From the NCBI GenBank assembly GCA_964457365.1, contig CAYWFP010000008.1:1-64000 (forward strand): a stretch of DNA of 64,000 bases, given 5' to 3'. Position 1 is the first letter of the stretch, and each line of letters begins with the position of its first letter. Positions 59,177 to 64,000 of this stretch are shown in pieces. The notes beneath the pieces were generated by a model. It was not told the DNA's origin. It worked only from the letters and a program-made list of their open reading frames with translations, and did not search any database. The DNA comes from CAYWFP01 sp964457365. Lineage in GTDB: Bacteria; Planctomycetota; SZUA-567. A program made the translations under genes and the position numbers.

Positions 59177-60457
59177 TCACGGACGCTCGTCCGCGCCCTC
59201 TTTGTCCCAGAGCCGCACGAGGACGGCGCCGACGTAGTAGTGGCGCAGGATCGCCGGGTAGCGCATGCCCTTCTCCGCGGCGAGGTACTTCGCGCCGTAC
59301 TGGCACATGCCGACGCCGTGGCCGTAGCCGCGGCCGACGAAGACGACTTTGTCGGCGAGGTTGTCGACCTCGAACCAGGTGCTCTGGAGCGCGCCCTTGT
59401 CGTGGCCGACGGCCTTGCGGAAGGTGTCGCCGGCGACGTGCTGTACCGCCCCGTCGGTGGTCTCGACGGCGACGAAGTAGGCCCGGCCCATGGTCTTGAG
59501 CGGCTGGCGGTTGGCGTCGAGCGCGCGGATGCGTTTGACCATCCCCCCGCTCAGGCGCGCGGCGGCGAGGCGGTCGGAGAGCGCCTTCTTGCTCAGCTCC
59601 AGCCGCCACGTCTGCCGCCCGGCGCGCGTGCCGCTGCAGTACTCGCAGCCCACGCCCGTCAGCGCTGTCAGATCGGTATTGAGCCAGACGAAGCGCGCGC
59701 GCGCGGTGCGCCCGCCGCAGCGGGAATGAAAGTGCGCGGGGAAGATGCGGTAGTTCTCGGTCATGACCACCCCACGCGTGGCGTTGACGGCCATGACCGC
59801 GCGCGGATCGTGCCGCAGCGACGGTTTCCAGACCTGGCTCTTGACCGACCGGTGGACGTCGAAGTCCTTGGCCGTGCGCGTGCGGATCTGGTAGAGCGCG
59901 TAGGTACGGCTGGCCACCGCCTGGGCCTTGAGCGCCTCGGGCGACCAGCTCGCGGGCATCTCGTTGGGCACCACGCCGACGAGGTACTCTTCGAGCCCGA
60001 GAGTCACCACCGCCCGCACCGCGCCGTCGTCGCTGCGGGTGAAACGCAGGGGCCAGATATAGGCCTGCTCCACCGGCTCGCCCCCGCCGACGGGCGTATA
60101 GCGCAGGATCAGGCGGGTGCTGTCGCGGGGCTCGATCTCGAGCCAGCGGTACTCGTCCTGGCCGACCTTGACGCCGGAGGCGGTCGGCGCGATGCCGATG
60201 GCGATGGCCTTGTCGCCGCCGCCGGGCTTGACCGGCCCGCGAAGCGGCCGGACGCGGAGGATATACGCGCCGGTGACGCGGAGTTCTAACGGCTGCGACC
60301 GCTTCAGCACCTGCACGCGGATCGCCGGCTCTTTCTCCAGCCGCGTCGGGTAGAGCGCGATCTTGCGTACCTGCTGCGGCGGCGCCTGACGGCACGCGGC
60401 CAGGACCAGCAAGGCCCCGCCGCCAAAGACCACCAGAATGCGCAGAAACGTCTTCAT
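59177..60457 (-). CDS. SpoIID/LytB-domain lipoprotein (peptidoglycan-active)
   Basis: 426 residues. A lipoprotein signal (ALLVLAACRQ, lipidated Cys near 22) is followed by a beta-rich segment. The SpoIID/LytB domain starts near 155 (LEEYLVGVVPNEMPASWSPEALKAQAVASRTYAL, with the catalytic-type Glu). HFHSRCGGRTA and GRGYGHGVGMCQYGA complete the signature. Family members cut glycan strands lacking stem peptides. Non-sporulating bacteria carry it widely. It overlaps the methyltransferase gene as ATGA. Confidence 0.87.
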   Translation of the reverse strand: MKTFLRILVVFGGGALLVLAACRQAPPQQVRKIALYPTRLEKEPAIRVQVLKRSQPLELRVTGAYILRVRPLRGPVKPGGGDKAIAIGIAPTASGVKVGQDEYRWLEIEPRDSTRLILRYTPVGGGEPVEQAYIWPLRFTRSDDGAVRAVVTLGLEEYLVGVVPNEMPASWSPEALKAQAVASRTYALYQIRTRTAKDFDVHRSVKSQVWKPSLRHDPRAVMAVNATRGVVMTENYRIFPAHFHSRCGGRTARARFVWLNTDLTALTGVGCEYCSGTRAGRQTWRLELSKKALSDRLAAARLSGGMVKRIRALDANRQPLKTMGRAYFVAVETTDGAVQHVAGDTFRKAVGHDKGALQSTWFEVDNLADKVVFVGRGYGHGVGMCQYGAKYLAAEKGMRYPAILRHYYVGAVLVRLWDKEGADERP

Positions 60458-61695
60458 GCCTCGTTATCCGCCGTCGCGCTCATCAAAAACACCGGGAACT
60501 CGCCGCCGTTCTTCCGGATCGTCCGCACCGTGGCGAAGCGCACCTCGCCCAGCCCCGCGGCCACGGCCTGCCGGCGCAGCGTTTCGCGCGCGAAGCCGTG
60601 ATGCGGCACCTCGATCTCCGGGCCGTGAAAGCCGCCGTCCTCGGCGTCGAGATCAATCATACAGATGCGCCCGCCCGGCTTCAGCAACGATTTGATTTTT
60701 TTCAATACCCCCGCGGTATCCCGCACGTGATGCATCGCCATGGCGCTGACGATCAGGTCGAACCTCCGCGCCGGCGGCGCGTCGCGCTCGAGATCCAGCT
60801 TCAGCGCCTCGACGTTATCGCCCTGCTCCGCGGCGATCTTCTCGCGCACCACCGCCAGCATGCCGCCGGAGGAGTCGGCGGCGGCGACCGTGCCCACCGC
60901 CGGCGCCAGCGCGAAGCTCAAGAGCCCCGTGCCGCAGCCGTAGTCCAGGACGTCCATCGTCGGCGAAAGTTCCATCGCCTGCCGAATCGCAGCGGCATTG
61001 TCGCGCGCCATGGCGACGCGGCGCTCGTCGTCCCAGTGTTGCGCGGCCTCGTCGAAGTGGTTGGCCATTTCATTCTCTCCGAGGTTTTGCCGCGCAGGCA
61101 GCTTCAACCGCGGCGCCAGATACAGCAGCCACGAGGTATAAAGGATCAGGAGGAAGGCGGCGGCCAGACACGTCGGCGCCGTCTCCATCGGCAGCGTATC
61201 GAGCGCGATCAACGACCGGCCGCCGGAGCCGTCGAGCGTATTCGGCGTATTCGCGTCGATAACGACAAAGAGCAGAAATGCACAGAGGATCCAGAAGCAC
61301 CCCAGCGCGAAGAACGCCACCGGCGCAAGCTCGGAAAGCTCCGGATCCTGCGGTGGCTGGGCAAGGTTGCGTCCGGACCACCACCGGTACGTACGATTGG
61401 CCGGTACGATCGACAACAGCACCACCGGCAGCATCATGAATACGCATAACGGTTCGGCATACAGCAGGTCGGACAGGAACTGCAGATCAAGAATGTCCTG
61501 TGGCAAACGCCCCGTCCACCCCAGCGAATAATGCAGGAAGTAATACCCCAAGAGCGCGAATACGAATCCGATCACCACGATCCCCGCCTGCACGACCACG
61601 CTCAGCCCGGCCAGCACCGCCGCCGTCAGATGCACGCGCCCGTTGAGAAGGGCCTGCTTCAGGCAGCGGCAGCGGCGGTATTCCCTTGGTGCCAT
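60454..61695 (-). CDS. membrane protein fused in frame to a class I SAM methyltransferase
   Basis: 413 codons. Residues 1-about 208 are a membrane protein (REYRRCRCLKQALLNGR, four hydrophobic helices, ending YLAPRLK) related to the next gene upstream. The rest (from MANHFDEAAQHWDDERR at 61068) is a methyltransferase: VLDYGCGTGLLSFAL, AAADSSGGML, LIVSAMAMHHVRD and LLKPGGRICMIDLD. The methyltransferase has its own GGAGAG and ATG (61068), so it may be made separately. Its substrate is unknown. Confidence 0.75.
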   Translation of the reverse strand: MAPREYRRCRCLKQALLNGRVHLTAAVLAGLSVVVQAGIVVIGFVFALLGYYFLHYSLGWTGRLPQDILDLQFLSDLLYAEPLCVFMMLPVVLLSIVPANRTYRWWSGRNLAQPPQDPELSELAPVAFFALGCFWILCAFLLFVVIDANTPNTLDGSGGRSLIALDTLPMETAPTCLAAAFLLILYTSWLLYLAPRLKLPARQNLGENEMANHFDEAAQHWDDERRVAMARDNAAAIRQAMELSPTMDVLDYGCGTGLLSFALAPAVGTVAAADSSGGMLAVVREKIAAEQGDNVEALKLDLERDAPPARRFDLIVSAMAMHHVRDTAGVLKKIKSLLKPGGRICMIDLDAEDGGFHGPEIEVPHHGFARETLRRQAVAAGLGEVRFATVRTIRKNGGEFPVFLMSATADNEA

Positions 61696-62255
61696 CACGG
61701 CCTCCGGAAGACCAGCTCGCCCGGCCGCTGCTTGAGCCGGGGGACGATGTAGGCCAGGCAGGCGATGTAGATCGTCAGCAGCGCCAGCACCGGTACACCG
61801 GCCGCGATGATCTCTCTCGGCAGATTGCCGGACAAGCCCGCGCCGAGCCAGGTCAGCCAGAGCCAGGCCGAAAGCAGGAACGCGACCGCGTCGCCGGGCT
61901 TCTCCTGCTTCTTGGCCAGCCGCGGTTCCGGCCGCCAGGGATCGGAAAACTCGGTGACGAGCCGCCCCGCGGCGAAACGCCGCAGCAGCCGCAGGTGCAG
62001 GATCTGCCAGAAACCTATCTCGATGCAGACAAAGACCGTTGCGAGAACGGTCGCGACCGTTTCCGAAACCCAGCCGAATTCGGAAGTCAAGACGAGCACG
62101 AGCGCGAACAATCCGAATACCAGCAGGAACGCGGCAATGCCGGCGAGATACGCCGCGAGCATCCCCAGCGCCCAGACGTGCGTCCGCCACGTCAAGAGCG
62201 CCTGCTTCGGGCACGTGACGCGCGCGTAGATCGCGGGCAGCTCGTCATCAGGCAT
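61695..62255 (-). CDS. membrane protein of unknown function, paralogue of its neighbour
   Basis: 186 residues with four hydrophobic segments (for example ALGMLAAYLAGIAAFLLVFGL and VPVLALLTIYIACLAYIVPRL). It shares with the adjacent gene a short Cys-containing start leading to KQALL..R.H, and a C-terminal IY..L.Y..PRLK, so the two arose by tandem duplication. It overlaps queH by 8 bases and the next gene as TGATG, all signs of one operon. Confidence 0.65.
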   Translation of the reverse strand: MPDDELPAIYARVTCPKQALLTWRTHVWALGMLAAYLAGIAAFLLVFGLFALVLVLTSEFGWVSETVATVLATVFVCIEIGFWQILHLRLLRRFAAGRLVTEFSDPWRPEPRLAKKQEKPGDAVAFLLSAWLWLTWLGAGLSGNLPREIIAAGVPVLALLTIYIACLAYIVPRLKQRPGELVFRRP

Positions 62256-62820
62256 CGCCGCCGCCCTTGTACAGATGCTTGGAGGTATCCCGGAAGCGGT
62301 CCGCCTCGGAGAAGACGCAGCCGCAGTACTGCTGGCGGTACAACCCCTGCGCCGCCTTCGGCTCCACCTTCACCGCGCGCAGGTCGCGGTAGAGAAATGC
62401 CACATCGTGCGCCGCGGCCGCCGCGTCGCCGGCCTCGCGGATCGGCGCGTGCGACTGGTGCGTGCTCGTCACCAGCGTCGAGGTGAACGCCGCCAGCCCC
62501 AGCTCCCGCGCGCGCGCGGCGGCCCGGTCCAACCGCAGGCGGTAGCAGACCGCGCACCGCGCCGGCGCGTCGAACTCGCCCGCGAGCGCCTGACAGAACG
62601 GCATGAGCCCGTACTCGTCGACGATCTCCAGCGGCGCCGGGTCGCGCTCGTGCAGCACGCGCACCGCCTTGAGCCGCCGGCGGTACTCCAGCAGCGGGTG
62701 GATGTTCGGGTTGTACCAGAACGCGCGCAGGTCCGCCTCCGTGCCGAACTCGCCTCGCAGGCCCGCCAGGGTCTTGGCCAGACAGTGCGCGCAACAGGCG
62801 TGGATCAGAATGCCGTTCAT
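62248..62820 (-). CDS. queH: epoxyqueuosine reductase QueH
   Basis: 190 residues (formerly DUF208). Conserved Cys pairs: LIHACCAHCL at the N-terminus, RCAVCYRLRLDRAA, and YCGCVFSEADRF; the phrase FWYNPNIHPLLEYRRRL is characteristic. It carries out the last step of queuosine synthesis on tRNA and replaces QueG in many anaerobes, which suits this oxygen-sensitive metabolism. No ribosome site precedes ATG 62820. Confidence 0.93.
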   Translation of the reverse strand: MNGILIHACCAHCLAKTLAGLRGEFGTEADLRAFWYNPNIHPLLEYRRRLKAVRVLHERDPAPLEIVDEYGLMPFCQALAGEFDAPARCAVCYRLRLDRAAARARELGLAAFTSTLVTSTHQSHAPIREAGDAAAAAHDVAFLYRDLRAVKVEPKAAQGLYRQQYCGCVFSEADRFRDTSKHLYKGGGDA

Positions 62821-62826
62821 GGCGGT

Positions 62827-62855
62827 ATTGTAAGCGCCCGGACGCCGGGCTTCAA
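62827..62855 (-). promoter_or_regulatory. promoter of queH, implying a leaderless transcript
   Basis: On the minus strand TTGAAG (62855-62850), 17 bases, TACAAT (62832-62827). Only six bases (ACCGCC) separate the -10 from the ATG at 62820. Confidence 0.65.
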
Positions 62856-62865
62856 TGCCGCAAGA

Positions 62866-62893
62866 CGAAGCCGACGCTCTCGCGCCGGCTTCG
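62866..62893 (-). terminator. hairpin after the zinc-finger gene
   Basis: A perfect 8-bp stem CGAAGCCG/CGGCTTCG with a 12-base loop lies between the zinc-finger gene and queH. It is followed by TCTTGC rather than a full T tract, so termination is probably partial. Confidence 0.45.
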
Positions 62894-62927
62894 CCTCGGG
62901 GTTTCAGGGGGATCGGGGATGACTGCT

Positions 62928-63332
62928 CTAGTCGACTTTCATCTCGGCGACGACCCAGTCGTGCAGGGTGGTCGGCGGCACGTGTACGTGGTATTTCTGG
63001 CGCATGCGCTGGGTGGCCTTCTCCAGCGTCAGCGACTGCTTGACGACAAGGTCCACCGCGGTGCGGCGCACGCGGTTGGTGAAGCGCCCCGAGGGCTGCG
63101 CCAGGTGGTCCATCGGCAGGGAGAAGTGCTTGCGGCAGTTGACGCAGTAGTGCTTGCTGTAGGTCACCTCCAGCACGGTCGGGCCGCTGATGCCGACCTC
63201 GCGCAGGCGCCGGTGGCCGATCGAGTGGCGCTTGCTGATGGCGCTGCAGCGCGGGCACGGCGCGGTTTTGCGCGAGAGATTGATCTTGCGGATCTTCGTA
63301 CCGCGCGGGATGATCGTTTTATTATTAGGCAC
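62928..63332 (-). CDS. orphan zinc-finger/HTH protein resembling the N-terminus of ISL3-type transposases
   Basis: 134 residues from GTG 63332 (AAGGAG 6 bases upstream; codons then read PNNKTIIPRGTK). A zinc finger with CPRCS and YCVNCRKH (about 27-65) encloses SIGHRRLREVGISGPTVLEVTYSKHY. A helix-turn-helix-like region follows (ATQRMRQKYHVHVPPTTLHDWVV). In ISL3-type transposases such a module precedes a DDE nuclease; here the gene simply stops. It may be a remnant or a domesticated DNA-binding protein. Confidence 0.6.
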   Translation of the reverse strand: MPNNKTIIPRGTKIRKINLSRKTAPCPRCSAISKRHSIGHRRLREVGISGPTVLEVTYSKHYCVNCRKHFSLPMDHLAQPSGRFTNRVRRTAVDLVVKQSLTLEKATQRMRQKYHVHVPPTTLHDWVVAEMKVD

Positions 63333-63563
63333 GCTTCTCTCCTTCTGCCGAACAAGCCTTGCGGTCACGTCCCGTAGGCTCTGTTCCTCGCCAGCCAACG
63401 CTGTTTCGCTCGAATCGCAACATTCTCGTTATCGGCGGTTCCGACCGGTCCCATTCAGCGATTTTCGGACAATTCCCGCTTTTTTTCGGATCCCAAAGGT
63501 TTGTCTCTCGCCGACTTCCGATAATCCCGCCCGCCCGGACGCCGCTTCCCGCGCATTGTCCTC

Positions 63564-63592
63564 TTGACGTTGCGCCCGCGGTCGGGTTTAAT
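63564..63592 (+). promoter_or_regulatory. promoter of the aminotransferase gene
   Basis: TTGACG (63564-63569), 17 bases, TTTAAT (63587-63592). The rest of the gap 63333-63563 shows no gene. Confidence 0.55.
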
Positions 63593-63603
63593 AAATCGAT
63601 CCA

Positions 63604-63631
63604 CGGCGAGCGCACCAGGTGCGTCTCGCCG
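63604..63631 (+). promoter_or_regulatory. 5'-terminal hairpin in the aminotransferase leader
   Basis: CGGCGAGCGCAC pairs with GTGCG-T-CTCGCCG (12 pairs, one bulged T, loop CAG). It begins about 5 bases after the expected transcription start. Confidence 0.5.
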
Positions 63632-63659
63632 TCTCTATGACCCGTCGGGAGAATCTCAT

Positions 63660-64000
63660 ATGAGCACCAAACGCCCCCTGAGCCTGCGCGCGTCCGCGCT
63701 GAAACCGAGCATGACCATGGCGATTACCGCCAAGGCGAAAAAGCTGAAGCGCGACGGCGCGGACGTGGTCAGCTTCGCCGCCGGAGAACCGGACTTCAAG
63801 ACGCCGCCGCACATCTGCGAGGCGGCCAAGCGCGCGGTGGACGAGGGGCTGCACGGCTACCTCCCCAACCCCGGCATGCCGGAATTGCGCGAGGCGATCT
63901 GCGCGCGTTTCCGCGAGGACATCGGCGTGGAGTACGCGCCCGAACAGACGCTGGTCAGCCCGGGCGGCAAGTATTCCCTGTACCTGGCGGTGCAGGCGAT
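63660..64000 (+). CDS. class I aminotransferase (aspartate aminotransferase-like), 5' part
   Basis: About 113 codons before the window ends. MSTKRPLSLRASALKPSMTMAITAKAKKL and VSFAAGEPDFKTPPHICEAAKRAVDEGLHGYLPNPGMPELREAI are the typical beginning of the I-gamma aspartate aminotransferase branch (PLP-dependent). The PLP lysine lies outside the window. GGGAGAA is 7 bases before the ATG. Other class I aminotransferases remain possible. Confidence 0.88.
   Translation, partial: MSTKRPLSLRASALKPSMTMAITAKAKKLKRDGADVVSFAAGEPDFKTPPHICEAAKRAVDEGLHGYLPNPGMPELREAICARFREDIGVEYAPEQTLVSPGGKYSLYLAVQA

Noticed and set aside
57464..60289. 941-codon plus-strand frame opposite yajC, tgt and the SpoIID gene
   Set aside because: It spans three well-identified minus-strand genes and their promoters, so it is a shadow frame.

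Overview
The window is about two thirds G+C and carries genes on both strands with short gaps. It reads as an anaerobic or facultative Gram-negative-type bacterium. An inner/outer membrane envelope is implied by an RND pump with its adaptor, a family 9 (heptosyltransferase-type) glycosyltransferase, lipoproteins, DsbD and YajC/SecDF. Anaerobic redox metabolism is implied by a three-subunit NAD-linked [FeFe] hydrogenase next to a Rex repressor. Several sulfatases, GH31 and GH1 glycosidases, a fused SecDF and a short-repeat LRR protein together suggest a member of the PVC group (Kiritimatiellota/Lentisphaerota-like) or a neighbouring candidate phylum. This placement is an inference from gene content; no rRNA is present.

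Layout. 1-7.4 kb: the 5' part of NAD synthetase (minus), an FmdB-type zinc-ribbon protein, a coiled-coil protein of unknown function, a secreted TPR protein, hisS, an AsmA-like membrane protein and a tiny lipoprotein. 7.4-11.3 kb (minus): dsbD and a GH31 glycosidase. 11.4-16.7 kb (minus): the operon rex-hydC-hydB-hydA. 17-21.4 kb: RND pump and membrane fusion protein. 21.4-24.5 kb: a recombination scar, then two sulfatase domains in one reading frame. 24.5-26 kb (minus): a zinc ribbon, a membrane protein and an LRR protein, with lower G+C. 26.1-28.9 kb: GH1 glycosidase, a secreted zinc-ribbon/ankyrin protein and small membrane ORFs. 29-30.4 kb (minus): a sigma-54 activator with a degenerate receiver domain. 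30.5-33 kb: very small ORFs, a secreted acidic protein, a UPF0316 protein and a P-loop ATPase. 33-35.4 kb (minus): a sialate-esterase-like chimera and a glycosyltransferase. 35.6-37.8 kb: a third sulfatase and two 5'-truncated gene remnants lying back to back.

37.8-41.6 kb (minus): ppx-ppk, the polyphosphate operon. 41.8-52.6 kb: a plus-strand housekeeping run of pheA, a DAHP synthase, a TPR protein, a small membrane protein, tpiA, secG, a DUF2225 protein, yicC, gmk, a lipid kinase and a UvrD/PcrA helicase. 52.7 kb: tRNA-Phe. 53.1-62.8 kb (minus): queH, two related membrane proteins (one fused to a methyltransferase), a SpoIID/LytB protein, tgt, yajC, secDF and a hypothetical gene. The window ends with an orphan transposase-like zinc-finger protein and the start of an aminotransferase gene.

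Functional links. queH and tgt sit in one co-directional run and would serve queuosine modification of tRNA. YajC, SecDF and SecG are accessory parts of one secretion translocon. HydABC with Rex would couple H2 production to the NADH/NAD+ state. pheA and the DAHP synthase pair the entry and a branch step of aromatic amino-acid synthesis. Ppx and Ppk balance polyphosphate. Promoters were picked by eye as -35/-10 pairs with 16-18 base spacing; many share the form TTGNNN/TANNNT. No CRISPR array, complete insertion sequence, integrase or defence system was seen.
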